This document shows positions 1 through 8,465 of a stretch of DNA of 64,000 nt, one piece after another. The stretch is from positions 1 to 64,000 of the forward strand of contig NZ_JAVHXT010000001.1 of assembly GCF_031119335.1 (NCBI RefSeq), read 5' to 3'. The stretch is from Pedobacter sp. Its GTDB lineage: Bacteria; Bacteroidota; Bacteroidia; Sphingobacteriales; Sphingobacteriaceae. The notes under the pieces are model-generated. The model did no database searches. It saw nothing but the letters and a program-made list of their open reading frames with translations, and was not told the origin of the DNA. Positions within the stretch are counted from its first letter, which is position 1. The number at the start of each line of letters is the position of its first letter. The position numbers were made by a program, and so were the translations under genes.

Positions 1-371
1 TCATCAGTTCCTTAAAACTTTTCAAATAAACGTCTTTTGTTTCTGTAGCTGTCTCTATCCACAAATTTCAATTGCATGCCGAATATTTTGCAAAGCGATA
101 GCATAGGGTTTTCAACTTCTTCACCTCTTACAAAAGCAGTAACTTTTAGTGTACGTTTTGCAGCGGCTGCTGCGGTAGCCAATAAATGGTTCGAGTAAGC
201 CCCGCCAAATGTTACTAAGTGCTTTTTGTTTTTAGCAGCAGCATCTAGCAGGATGTATTTCAATTTACGCCATTTGTTACCAGATACAAAGGGATCAATC
301 AAATCATCCCTCTTAACAGAAAAAGAATTATTGTTGTAAGTAATCTGATGTATTGGGCTGGGTAACTGCAT
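1..371 (-). pseudogene. 1-aminocyclopropane-1-carboxylate deaminase/D-cysteine desulfhydrase family protein, 5' part, frameshifted
   Basis: N-terminal part of a PLP-dependent enzyme of the ACC deaminase/D-cysteine desulfhydrase family. It shows the lysine-bearing motif SGNKWRKLKY (about residues 30-39) and the GGAYSNHL loop (56-63), which in this family contact PLP and substrate. Family members are about 300 residues, but this frame stops after 119 (stop at 12-14). At the run of four T at 35-38 (AAAA on the coding strand), removing one base lets the reading continue as YRNKDVYLKSFKELM, which fits a family-like continuation and is open to the window edge. So this is either a real +1 frameshift in a homopolymer or a sequencing error. 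The start codon lies one base from a strong terminator hairpin. The rest of the gene lies outside the window. Confidence 0.75.
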
Positions 372-402
372 AAAAAAAGCTTCTCCAAAGAGAAGCTTTT
401 TT
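372..402 (-). terminator. Rho-independent terminator after the DUF6588-type gene
   Basis: Perfect 13-bp stem (373-385 with 390-402) and a CAAA loop. The stem ends in A6/T6, so it can act on either strand. It lies 32 bases past the stop of the minus-strand barrel gene and directly against the start codon of the deaminase gene. Confidence 0.85.
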
Positions 403-434
403 AAGCGTTGTTGAAAATTTTATTTTCCGATTCC

Positions 435-1427
435 TCAGCCTATACCAGCGTTTACGTAACCATATGTAGCTTGGGTATAAGATGTGTATAATCTGAAGAA
501 ACCCAAGTGTAGTTGGAAACCTGCAGAGGCTCTCATACCATTTACATCATCTCTTTTAATTTGAAAAGGATCTTTATGTACTTCTCCATCAAAATTATAT
601 GTTCCTAAAGCTCTAATATCTGTATTAGACTTGTTGTAACCTACACTAAAAAAGGGAGTGAATACCGACAGTCTTTTTGAAATAATGGCATCTGTACTAA
701 TGCCAGATAATTTAATATCGATATTTTGATTAGGATCTGGGTTAGTACCAACTTCTAAAGGAATATTCCATGTTAATTGCGTATAGCCAAAAGCCACCGC
801 TAAATCAAATGGTAATAATTTTTCTTTTTTGCCAAGTATGATTGGTAAAAGTTCAACTTTGGCACCAACTCCAAATAGATTTACTTTACCAACATCATCA
901 AGATCTATTGTAGGTACAAAACGGAATGAAACATCAATGTTTTTCGGCAAACCCACTGTAAGTTGTACTTGCGGAGATGGGATAATATTTAAACCAACTC
1001 CATCAGGCAAATTAAATTGTTTGGAAGGATCTACTGTGTTACCGACTTGCATCTTAGTGCCATCAGTTTTAGGACCAGCAATTGTAGGGCTAATCGGATT
1101 AGAGCCAGCAACGGGACTCATACTAGTTAGACCTAATTTGCCAACATCAAAGTTTTTGTCTTTATTGGGAACGAAAGCGCCCGTACCAGTTATGCGCAAA
1201 TCGAAACGTAAAGTTCCCTTCGCTTTTGCCGACGTATACCATCCAGAATTTAAGCCCAGACCAAAACCGGTAGTTGCAGGTAAGAGATAGGCACCAGCCA
1301 ATTTACCGGCATCTTGTGGGCTTCCTCTAAAAACGTCGCCAACTTCATCTTGTGCCACTAAACTTAACGGCATAAAAAAAGCGCTAAGTAACACCATGTT
1401 CCTCAACGCCCTAAATTTATTTTCCAT
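435..1427 (-). CDS. DUF6588 family outer-membrane barrel protein
   Basis: A 330-residue exported protein. A signal peptide ends near residue 25 (hydrophobic stretch, then SLVAQ). The remainder is rich in alternating polar/hydrophobic strands, with a C-terminus ending in short aromatic strands, as in beta-barrel outer-membrane proteins of Bacteroidota. The pattern (SPQDAGKLAGAYLLP near the mature start, a variable loop about residues 95-135, late strands such as FRLYTSYTQATYGY) matches DUF6588 proteins as I know them. No catalytic motif is visible. It has its own terminator just downstream. Family assignment is from recall, and no function is established. Confidence 0.7.
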   Translation of the reverse strand: MENKFRALRNMVLLSAFFMPLSLVAQDEVGDVFRGSPQDAGKLAGAYLLPATTGFGLGLNSGWYTSAKAKGTLRFDLRITGTGAFVPNKDKNFDVGKLGLTSMSPVAGSNPISPTIAGPKTDGTKMQVGNTVDPSKQFNLPDGVGLNIIPSPQVQLTVGLPKNIDVSFRFVPTIDLDDVGKVNLFGVGAKVELLPIILGKKEKLLPFDLAVAFGYTQLTWNIPLEVGTNPDPNQNIDIKLSGISTDAIISKRLSVFTPFFSVGYNKSNTDIRALGTYNFDGEVHKDPFQIKRDDVNGMRASAGFQLHLGFFRLYTSYTQATYGYVNAGIG

Positions 1428-1602
1428 GTTTATTTGTTTGATTATCAGACACGAAAATATATCTTTCTAATCAAATAAGGAAAAAAATTAATTACAATCC
1501 TAAAGTTCTCGGAGAAGTTTTTCATACACACATCATTAATTCGTCAACTACACTACAACAAATAAGCCAAATTGTTTTTTAGGAATATCATTTTTGATGA
1601 AT

Positions 1603-1610
1603 TACTTTTG
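1603..1610 (+). promoter_or_regulatory. -7 promoter element (TAnnTTTG) of rluD
   Basis: TACTTTTG matches the Bacteroidota -7 consensus TAnnTTTG and ends 4 bases before the ATG at 1615. It excludes the upstream in-frame TTG/ATG codons at 1594-1599 as starts and implies a very short or leaderless 5' end. A clear -33 element is not visible. Confidence 0.6.
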
Positions 1611-1614
1611 CAAC

Positions 1615-2637
1615 ATGGAAAATTTCGCAATAGGGCAAGAAGAAGAGGAACAAGATTTATTTGAACATTTTAATATTGTCGTAGATAAAGGACAGTCTTT
1701 GTTGCGAATTGACAAGTTTTTGATGCACCGTATAGAAAATGCGTCACGCAATAGAATACAAAATGCCATTGATGCTGGAAATGTGCTGGTTAATAAACAA
1801 CAGATTAAAGCTAGCTATAAGGTAAAGCCTTTCGACGAAATATCGATAGTTTATGCACAGCCCCCACGCGATACAGAAGTTTATCCAGAAGATATTCCAA
1901 TTGATATTGTTTACGAAGACGATGATTTGTTGGTGGTAAACAAACCAGCCGGAATGGTTGTGCATCCTGGTTTTAATAACTATACTGGAACTTTGGTAAA
2001 TGCACTAGCGTTTCATTTTGAGCAATTACCAACACTACCAGGAAATGATGGCCGCCCCGGTTTGGTGCATCGTATAGATAAAGATACATCTGGACTGCTA
2101 CTCATCAGCAAAAACGAAATCACCATGACTAAATTGGCGAAACAGTTTTTTGACCACAGCATTACCCGTAAATATCTAGCTTTGGCTTGGGGCGATATCG
2201 AAAGCGATGGACGAATAGAAGGTTACATCGGGCGAAGCCTAAAAAATAGGATTATCCAAGATGTGTACGACGATGAGGAAAAGGGCAAATGGTCGGTAAC
2301 CAATTACAAAGTTTTAGAACGCTTAAACTACGTAACTTTGGTGAGTTGCCAATTAGAAACGGGCCGTACGCACCAAATAAGGGCACACATGAAACACATA
2401 GGTCATCCACTTTTTAGTGATGCAACTTACGGTGGCGATAAGATTTTAAAAGGAACTACGTTCTCTAAGTACAAGCAATTTGTGGCCAATTGTTTCGAGT
2501 TGATGCCCCGTCAGGCATTACATGCGCAAACATTGGGATTTATTCACCCAACAACACAACAGTATATGGAATTCGAGGCGCCAATGCCGGCAGATTTTGA
2601 AGCAGTTTTAAATAAATGGCGTAACTATATCGCATAA
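1615..2637 (+). CDS. rluD: RluA/RluD family 23S rRNA pseudouridine synthase
   Basis: Converts uridines of 23S rRNA to pseudouridine. About 340 residues with the chosen start at 1615, which follows a -7 promoter element; the frame is open further upstream but that part precedes the promoter. An S4 RNA-binding domain covers about residues 24-75 (RIDKFLMHRI, NRIQNAIDAGNVLVN). The synthase domain follows, with the nucleophile motif HRIDKDTSGLLL (Asp155) and the ETGRTHQIRAHM motif. Length and order are typical of RluD. The next gene starts immediately after the stop codon, so the two are probably cotranscribed. Assignment as RluD rather than another RluA-type enzyme is by overall length and the S4 domain. 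Confidence 0.9.
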   Translation: MENFAIGQEEEEQDLFEHFNIVVDKGQSLLRIDKFLMHRIENASRNRIQNAIDAGNVLVNKQQIKASYKVKPFDEISIVYAQPPRDTEVYPEDIPIDIVYEDDDLLVVNKPAGMVVHPGFNNYTGTLVNALAFHFEQLPTLPGNDGRPGLVHRIDKDTSGLLLISKNEITMTKLAKQFFDHSITRKYLALAWGDIESDGRIEGYIGRSLKNRIIQDVYDDEEKGKWSVTNYKVLERLNYVTLVSCQLETGRTHQIRAHMKHIGHPLFSDATYGGDKILKGTTFSKYKQFVANCFELMPRQALHAQTLGFIHPTTQQYMEFEAPMPADFEAVLNKWRNYIA

Positions 2638-3477
2638 ATGTCGCAATACATATTATTTAACGACCAGTTTTTTACTAGCGATACGGCTATTTTACAAGCT
2701 GCCAACCGAGCTTTTAAGTTTGGCGATGGCTTTTTCGAGTCTATGCGGATGTGTAGTGGTAAGTTGAAATTTCCAGAGCTACACGCCGATAGGATTAGAG
2801 CTACAATGAAGGCCTTAAAAATGGACGGCTACAACCTGCTAGACGACTATTTCTTAAAGCAGAAGACAGCCGAATTAGCACGTAAAAATAAAATTAGTGG
2901 CAATGCTCGTTTTCGTTTAACCATTTATAGGCAGGGCGAAGGACTTTACACACCCGAAACCAACAAAGTTGGCTATCTACTAGAAGTTAAACCTCTGGAA
3001 ACGGCTAGCTACGAACTGAATAAAAAAGGAATTATTGTAGATGTTTACGATGAAATAGCCAAGCCTATAAACAAACTTTCCAACTATAAAACTACTAATT
3101 CCCTACCTTTTGTAATGGCTGCAATCTACCAAAAACAACATCGCTTAGACGAGGTTTTACTATTAAACCAAAATGGTTTTTTGTGCGAAAGTACCAGTTC
3201 AAACCTTTTTGTAGTTTATCAAAACCAGATTTATACACCAGCACTTTCCGAAGGTTGCGTTAGTGGTGTAATGCGTAACGTGGTTATGCAGCTAGCTAAA
3301 CAACATCAATTGCCTTTAATCGAAGCACAAATTAATCCGCAAATATTAAACGAAGCCGAAGAAGTTTTCCTAACCAATGCCATTGGTGGTGTGAGATGGG
3401 TGATGGGCTACGGTCGTAAGCGGTATTTTAATGAAGTAGCAAGGGCGTTTAGCGGCTGGTTAAATCAGTCTATCTAG
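2638..3477 (+). CDS. Class IV aminotransferase (branched-chain aminotransferase/aminodeoxychorismate lyase-like)
   Basis: PLP fold-type IV enzyme of 279 residues. Visible family marks: FGDGFFESMR near the N-terminus (residues 28-37), the PLP lysine in KLSNYKTTNS (Lys151), and the CESTSSNLF motif around Glu184. Such proteins are IlvE-like aminotransferases or PabC-like 4-amino-4-deoxychorismate lyases. The length and Bacteroidota context favour a PabC-like role in folate synthesis, but no sequence feature decides it. The ATG follows the rluD stop with no gap, which suggests translational coupling. The gene is followed by a palindromic element rather than a plain terminator. Confidence 0.8.
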   Translation: MSQYILFNDQFFTSDTAILQAANRAFKFGDGFFESMRMCSGKLKFPELHADRIRATMKALKMDGYNLLDDYFLKQKTAELARKNKISGNARFRLTIYRQGEGLYTPETNKVGYLLEVKPLETASYELNKKGIIVDVYDEIAKPINKLSNYKTTNSLPFVMAAIYQKQHRLDEVLLLNQNGFLCESTSSNLFVVYQNQIYTPALSEGCVSGVMRNVVMQLAKQHQLPLIEAQINPQILNEAEEVFLTNAIGGVRWVMGYGRKRYFNEVARAFSGWLNQSI

Positions 3478-3815
3478 CCAATTCGTCATTGCAAGTAATA
3501 GTTTATCCCGATTATTTCTATCGTGTGGACACATCTCGTTCCTCCCCCTTGAATCCCCCTCGGAGAGGGGGACACACTGTGCCTAAGCATTTGCATATCC
3601 CCCTCTCCGAGAGCCTGTCCCGACTATTCGGGAGGGCAGGGGGAGGAAAACAACATTTTCCAATATTTGTGTCCACACGATAGGATTATTCGGGAAAGTA
3701 ATCTTTAAGAAAGGTTTAGATTTTTTGAAAAACAATGTCTTGAGTTCGTCGCTAACAACAGTCCTTCTTTCCGCTTCTGCCGATGAAAATCGGCATCCGC
3801 TGCAATAAGGTTTAA
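3478..3815. other. Intergenic stretch with palindromic elements
   Basis: No credible gene. It holds the 190-bp inverted-repeat element at 3506-3695 and, at 3778-3795, a 7-bp hairpin with a GAAA loop (TGCCGAT/ATCGGCA) inside a TTCTGCC...CCGCTGC context that looks like a degenerate dispersed repeat. Both lie between converging genes. Confidence 0.7.
3506..3695. repeat. 190-bp palindromic element with 28-bp inverted ends (MITE-like)
   Basis: Left end 3506-3533 and right end 3668-3695 are inverted copies of each other, matching at 25 of 28 positions. The inner 16 bp (CTATCGTGTGGACACA) are identical. The interior has nested GC-rich inverted repeats: 3542-3549 against 3645-3652, and CCCCCTC/GAGGGGG stems. 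The whole can fold as one long hairpin. There is no coding capacity for a transposase, so it may be a non-autonomous mobile element or a dispersed intergenic palindrome. Target-site duplications are not obvious. Confidence 0.7.
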
Positions 3816-4421
3816 TTAACTCAGTTTGGTAGTTCTTCGGCAAAATCGCCATTCATCCTCCATCGAACGGAAAATAATCCAATCAAAACTTGTTGCAGCA
3901 ATTAAAATATCCTCCATCGGAAAATCATAAAGCTGCGGAGCGTAAGCAATAATATCCTTCAGTTTTAATTTTACAATTGGTGTGTAGTACAAATACATCA
4001 AGTAAACTTCTTGGTTTAAGCTCAATCCCAGTTGTTGTGCAAAATCAGTTATAATTTCCTCCGCTTTATCCGAAATCAAATAAGGTAAGATATCGCTAGG
4101 CATAAATCTTAGCGGATAGGTAGAAGGATAAATATCGTAAAGTATACCGGAAATACTTTTTTCCTCGTCGGTATTTAGATTTTTAGTGTCGAAATTATAA
4201 GTGTTAAAAGGTGCTTTTGCTAAGGCCTTTTCCCAAAAAATAATTTCCTCTTCTGCGACGTTTGCCAATTGTACGAGCTCATAGTCAATATTGCAAGATA
4301 AGATAGTTTCATAAATTTCCAGCCAATTTAATAAATGCCTGTCTATAAAATCATCAACCCTAATACGCAACTGTATTTGATGTTTTTTCGCTGCTAAAGC
4401 ACCTTTTTGATTTTCGTTCAT
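3816..4421 (-). CDS. Hypothetical protein
   Basis: A 201-residue protein that I do not recognise. It has no signal peptide or membrane segment. It is mostly acidic and predicted helical, with many aromatic residues (YLMYLYYTPIVKLK, FDWIIFRSMEDEWRFC). It lies 35 bases downstream of fmt in the same direction and may share its transcript. Its base composition resembles its neighbours. Confidence 0.6.
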   Translation of the reverse strand: MNENQKGALAAKKHQIQLRIRVDDFIDRHLLNWLEIYETILSCNIDYELVQLANVAEEEIIFWEKALAKAPFNTYNFDTKNLNTDEEKSISGILYDIYPSTYPLRFMPSDILPYLISDKAEEIITDFAQQLGLSLNQEVYLMYLYYTPIVKLKLKDIIAYAPQLYDFPMEDILIAATSFDWIIFRSMEDEWRFCRRTTKLS

Positions 4422-4456
4422 TTAGGTTTCAATTAACCAGTTAACCAGTTCATCAA

Positions 4457-5368
4457 TTAACCCAACCTCACGCCCCTTAAAAACTCATCAACCTGCATAC
4501 GCTTTTTGCCTTCTAATTGTATCTCTAATAGTTTAATGTAGCCATTGTTGGTAGCAAATTTTAAGAAAGTCTTACCATCTGTTTCGAAATTTCCAGCTTC
4601 TATAGTTGGCACTACATTTTCCTTTTCAACCTTAAAAACCTTTAACGTTTTTTCATTTAAAAAAGTGAAAGCAGTAGGGTAAGGGCTTAAACCTCTAATG
4701 TGATTGTAAACTGTTTGATTGTCCTGCTTCCAGTTAATTTCGCAGAAGTTTTTAAAGATTTTCGGAGCAGCTTTTAGTTCGGTATCCATTGGTTGCGGCA
4801 CTTCTTTGTAATTGCCTTCTTCTATAGATTTAACCGTTTTTACAATCAGCTCTGCCCCAATATTCATTAACTTGTCGTGAAGTGTACCCGCAGTATCGTC
4901 TTCTGTAATTGGAGTACTTGCAGATAAAATCACATCGCCAGTATCAATTTCTTGCTTTAAAAAGAAAGTAGTTACACCACTTTCTTTCTCTCCGTTGATA
5001 ATGGCATGGTTAATAGGTGCAGCACCTCTATATTGAGGCAATAAAGAACCATGTAGATTAATGGTGCCTTTTGCTGGCATGTTCCAAACAATCTCTGGTA
5101 GCATTCTAAAAGCAACTACCACTTGTAAATCTGCATTTAGCAATTTTAGTTCGCTGATAAATTCAGGGTCTTTCAGTTTTAAAGGCTGTAAAACCTTCAA
5201 GCCATTTTCTACAGCATATTTTTTTACGGCACTTTCATTTAACTTCTGTCCTCTGCCAGCAGGCTTATCTGCTGCAGTAACTACACCCACAATATCAAAA
5301 CCCGCATTTTTCAGTGCATTTAACGAAGCTACTGCGAAATCGGGCGTACCCATAAAAACTATTTTCAT
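4457..5368 (-). CDS. fmt: Methionyl-tRNA formyltransferase
   Basis: Formylates initiator Met-tRNA using 10-formyl-THF. At 303 residues it is the usual length. The N-terminal formyltransferase domain (1-180) carries the catalytic triad: Asn104 and His106 in INLHGSLLPQYRG, and Asp142 in EIDTGDVI. The C-terminal tRNA-binding domain follows (about 205-303). It sits between smpB upstream and an unknown gene downstream on the same strand. A palindromic repeat fills the gap to smpB. Confidence 0.95.
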   Translation of the reverse strand: MKIVFMGTPDFAVASLNALKNAGFDIVGVVTAADKPAGRGQKLNESAVKKYAVENGLKVLQPLKLKDPEFISELKLLNADLQVVVAFRMLPEIVWNMPAKGTINLHGSLLPQYRGAAPINHAIINGEKESGVTTFFLKQEIDTGDVILSASTPITEDDTAGTLHDKLMNIGAELIVKTVKSIEEGNYKEVPQPMDTELKAAPKIFKNFCEINWKQDNQTVYNHIRGLSPYPTAFTFLNEKTLKVFKVEKENVVPTIEAGNFETDGKTFLKFATNNGYIKLLEIQLEGKKRMQVDEFLRGVRLG

Positions 5369-5388
5369 GTATTTAATAAATTTACTCC

Positions 5389-5461
5389 CTAGCCCCTAAA
5401 GGGGAAATAGGATTTATTGTTTTCAAACTTTGGTCAGTCCCCTTTAGGGGATTTAGGGGTT
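5389..5461. repeat. CCCCTAAA-type palindromic intergenic repeat, copy 1
   Basis: Arms at 5393-5404 (CCCCTAAAGGGG) and 5439-5459 (CCCCTTTAGGGG followed by ATTTAGGGG) flank a variable centre with CAAACTTTGG. A second copy lies at 13457-13534. The stop codon of smpB starts where the repeat ends. Confidence 0.75.
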
Positions 5462-5909
5462 AAAACTTCATCGCCCTATCCAACTCACGTTTGCCATCTC
5501 TTTCTTTGATGCTATCACGTTTGTCAAATTCCTTTTTACCTTGTCCTAGTGCAATTTCAATTTTTGCAAAACCTCTCTCGTTAATAAAAATACGAAGCGG
5601 AACAATGGTGAAACCTTTCTCTTCGCCTTTAATCCTAATTTTCCTTAACTCTTTTTTTTGCAAAAGTAAAACGCGGTCTCGCTTAATATCATGATGATAA
5701 AATGAGCTGTGACTATATTCTGAAATATGAAGATTTCTTACATAAAGGCTACCCCCAATAAAAGTGCAAAAAGCATCGGTTATGTTGGCTTTTCCTTGTC
5801 TTATCGATTTTATTTCTGTGCCAAGCAGAGCAATTCCGGCTACATATTTATCTAAAATATGGTAATCAAAATATGCTCGCTTATTCTTTATCTGTATATC
5901 GTTAGGCAT
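5460..5909 (-). CDS. smpB: SsrA-binding protein SmpB
   Basis: Binds tmRNA in trans-translation, rescuing stalled ribosomes. The 149 residues cover the full family: oligonucleotide-binding barrel start (NKRAYFDYHILDKYVAGIALLGTEIKSIR), GKANITDAF motif, and the C-terminal tail KKEFDKRDSIKERDGKRELDR. A TATCTTTG -7 element 4 bases upstream of the ATG fixes the start and implies a nearly leaderless message. Confidence 0.95.
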   Translation of the reverse strand: MPNDIQIKNKRAYFDYHILDKYVAGIALLGTEIKSIRQGKANITDAFCTFIGGSLYVRNLHISEYSHSSFYHHDIKRDRVLLLQKKELRKIRIKGEEKGFTIVPLRIFINERGFAKIEIALGQGKKEFDKRDSIKERDGKRELDRAMKF

Positions 5910-5913
5910 GGTG

Positions 5914-5921
5914 CAAAGATA
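5914..5921 (-). promoter_or_regulatory. -7 promoter element of smpB
   Basis: TATCTTTG on the minus strand, 4 bases before the smpB ATG, matching TAnnTTTG. Confidence 0.6.
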
Positions 5922-6083
5922 GGTTAATTGCTTAATTGTTTAATTGTAGAATTGCTGAAAAATACAGGATGTGGTAAAATACCAAAGATATTCTCATTCG
6001 TCCAGAAGTTGTATCGCGTTTTAATAACATGTTTTAATGTTTTATTGCGGCTAAAAATAGATTTTATTTTTTATAAATATATT

Positions 6084-6099
6084 TTTAGATTTGTCTAAA
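6084..6099 (+). promoter_or_regulatory. MntR/DtxR-type operator in the TonB-dependent receptor promoter
   Basis: TTTAGATTTGTCTAAA is a 16-bp palindrome (arms TTTAGA/TCTAAA) 25 bases upstream of the receptor ATG. Its exact reverse complement lies upstream of mntR (12868-12883). Relative to each gene the site has the same orientation, and its inner TAGATTTG fits the -7 consensus TAnnTTTG, so a bound repressor would cover the promoter. A second -7-like match (TATTTTTG, 6104-6111) follows. Confidence 0.7.
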
Positions 6100-6124
6100 T
6101 TTATATTTTTGTAAAGCTAATTAA

Positions 6125-8392
6125 ATGAAGAAGATTTTACTTGCAGTTGCCTTTTGTTTGTTGTTAACTAATGTTTTAGCTCAAGATTTTATCCTAAAAG
6201 GAAAAGTAGAGAGCAACGGAGTTGTTGTTCCAAAAGCTAGTTTACGTTTGATAGAACTGCAACGCTCTACACAAACAGATATCGATGGAGAATTTGGGTT
6301 CGTAGCGTTAAAAGCAGGTAAATATCAAATCAGAATTACGGCTATAGGTTACCAATCACAAGTAAATAAGATTGACATTTCTTCGGATACTGTGCTGGCT
6401 TTCAATTTGATTGAGCAGAAGGAAGATTTGCGTGAGGTAGTAATTACGGGAACACAGAAGGAGGTTAATCGTTTGGAAAGCCCTGTTCCGGTAGAGATTT
6501 ACACGGCTAAATTCTTCCAGAAAAATCCAACACCAAGTATTTTCGATGCATTGCAAAATATCAACGGTGTTCGCCCTCAACTCAATTGCAATATCTGTAA
6601 TACTGGAGATATCCACATCAATGGCTTGGAAGGCCCATATACAATGGTAATGATTGACGGAATGCCCATTGTGAGTAGCCTATCTACGGTTTACGGGCTG
6701 TCTGGAATTCCGAATTCCCTAGTAGAAAGGGTAGAAGTGGTTAAAGGTCCAGCGTCTTCATTGTATGGTAGCGAGGCTGTTGGTGGTTTAATCAATATCA
6801 TTACTAAAGATGTAAGTAAAGCACCTTCTTTAAGTGCCGATTTTATGACTACAAGTTATTTAGAGCATAATCTTGATTTAGGTTTCAAAGCGAAAATCCA
6901 CCCCAAAGTGAATGTGCTGACCGGTTTGAATTATTTTAAATATGGAAACAAAGTGGACTATAACCACGATAATTTTACTGATGTCACCTTGCAGGACCGC
7001 ATTTCTGTTTTTCAAAAATGGAATTTTAGCAGAAAGGAAAATCGTTTGTTTTCATTAGCCGGTAGGTTTTTATATGAAGATAGATGGGGCGGAGAGATGA
7101 ATTGGAGCAAGCAATTCAGAGGTGGCGACGAAGTTTATGGTGAAAGTATTTATACCAAACGTTTCGAAGTTTTAGGAAACTACCAGTTACCAATTAAGGA
7201 AAAGATGTTCTTTGCTTTTTCATTAACGAACCATAATCAGGATAGTAGATATGGAACGACATCTTACATTGCTCAACAAAATATTGCTTTCTCGCAGCTC
7301 ACTTGGGATAAGAAAATTAATAACCACGATTTACTATTTGGTGCGGCCTTTCGTTATACGTTTTATGATGATAATACTCCTGCAACCTTCTCACAACCAG
7401 AAAATACTTACTTGCCAGGTTTGTTTGTACAAGATGAAATTAAGCTAGCTCAAAAGCACTCGGTGTTGTTGGGCATGCGCTATGATTACAATTCTAACCA
7501 CGGCAATATCTTTACACCACGCTTTGCTTATAAAATCAATTTCGATGAAATGAGTATTTTAAGGTTAAATGCTGGAACTGGTTTTAGGGTGGTGAATATT
7601 TTTACAGAAGACCACGCTGCGCTAACAGGAGCAAGGGATGTAATTATTAAAAACGATTTGAAGCCCGAGAAAACCTATAATGTGAATTTGAATTACTTAA
7701 AGAAACTTTATGCTGACAACGGTAATATATTCACGTTTGATGTGTCTGCTTTTTATACGCATTTTACTAACCGCATTGTGGCAGATTACGAAACCAATAC
7801 CAACCAGATTATATACGATAATTTAGACGGTTATGCAGTAAGCAAAGGCTTAACTGGAAATTTAGATGTCAGCTTAAATTTTGGGCTGAAATTGAATGCT
7901 GGTATCACTTTGCAAGATGTTGGTTTGGTAGAAGATAATGTTAAAACTCAGCAAATATTAACGGAGAAGTGGATGGGAACTTGGTCGGTTTCTTACCTCA
8001 TTAACAAGCTAAATTTGGGAATTGACTACACTGGTAATATTTACGGACCAATGCGCTTGCCTTTGTTGAACGAATTTGACCCACGCCAACCCAACTCGCC
8101 GGTTTGGAGTTTACAGAATATCCAGTTTACTTATCGTGGGTTTAAAAATTTGGAAGTTTATGGTGGCGTTAAAAACATACTGAACTTTAAACCAACTAGA
8201 AATAATCCTTTTATTATTGCCAGAGCGAACGACCCTTTTGATAGAGAACCTGGAAGTTTTAATCCTGTAACTGGCGAACCTGTAGTAAACCCTGCAACCA
8301 ATCCTTATGGTTTAACCTTTGACCCAAGTTATGTATATGCACCAAACCAAGGAATTAGAGGTTTCTTTGGGTTGAGGTATAATTTGAGGTAG
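6125..8392 (+). CDS. TonB-dependent outer-membrane receptor, probably metal-regulated
   Basis: A 755-residue receptor with a signal peptide (1-19, ends LAQ), a CarboxypepD_reg-like domain (about 22-95), a TonB-box-like stretch VVITGT, a plug domain (about 115-235, with VERVEVVKGPASSLYGSEAVGG) and a C-terminal barrel ending in GLRYNLR. The plug has a Cys-x-x-Cys pair, Cys155/Cys158 in LNCNICNTGDIHING. Substrate is not given by sequence alone. However, its promoter carries the same palindrome as the mntR promoter, which points to divalent metal, probably manganese, or a metal chelate. It is monocistronic, and no SusD partner is present. Receptor identity is certain; the substrate is inference. 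Confidence 0.9.
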   Translation: MKKILLAVAFCLLLTNVLAQDFILKGKVESNGVVVPKASLRLIELQRSTQTDIDGEFGFVALKAGKYQIRITAIGYQSQVNKIDISSDTVLAFNLIEQKEDLREVVITGTQKEVNRLESPVPVEIYTAKFFQKNPTPSIFDALQNINGVRPQLNCNICNTGDIHINGLEGPYTMVMIDGMPIVSSLSTVYGLSGIPNSLVERVEVVKGPASSLYGSEAVGGLINIITKDVSKAPSLSADFMTTSYLEHNLDLGFKAKIHPKVNVLTGLNYFKYGNKVDYNHDNFTDVTLQDRISVFQKWNFSRKENRLFSLAGRFLYEDRWGGEMNWSKQFRGGDEVYGESIYTKRFEVLGNYQLPIKEKMFFAFSLTNHNQDSRYGTTSYIAQQNIAFSQLTWDKKINNHDLLFGAAFRYTFYDDNTPATFSQPENTYLPGLFVQDEIKLAQKHSVLLGMRYDYNSNHGNIFTPRFAYKINFDEMSILRLNAGTGFRVVNIFTEDHAALTGARDVIIKNDLKPEKTYNVNLNYLKKLYADNGNIFTFDVSAFYTHFTNRIVADYETNTNQIIYDNLDGYAVSKGLTGNLDVSLNFGLKLNAGITLQDVGLVEDNVKTQQILTEKWMGTWSVSYLINKLNLGIDYTGNIYGPMRLPLLNEFDPRQPNSPVWSLQNIQFTYRGFKNLEVYGGVKNILNFKPTRNNPFIIARANDPFDREPGSFNPVTGEPVVNPATNPYGLTFDPSYVYAPNQGIRGFFGLRYNLR

Positions 8393-8465
8393 GGTTTTAA
8401 TTGTGGATTCCAAAAAGTGAGTTTTAAAGTATTCTATTCTCTATTAATTAATTGTCAGCACATTA

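Noticed and set aside
829..1290. 153-codon open frame on the plus strand
   Set aside because: Antisense to the barrel protein gene, which has a signal peptide and proper terminator. The antisense reading has biased composition and no motif.
1594..1614. Upstream extension of rluD to a TTG at 1594
   Set aside because: The -7 promoter element at 1603-1610 lies inside the extension.
3489..3852. Short open frames on both strands over 3489-3852
   Set aside because: They run through the 190-bp palindrome and repeat-like sequence, and one overlaps the real minus-strand gene. No protein features.
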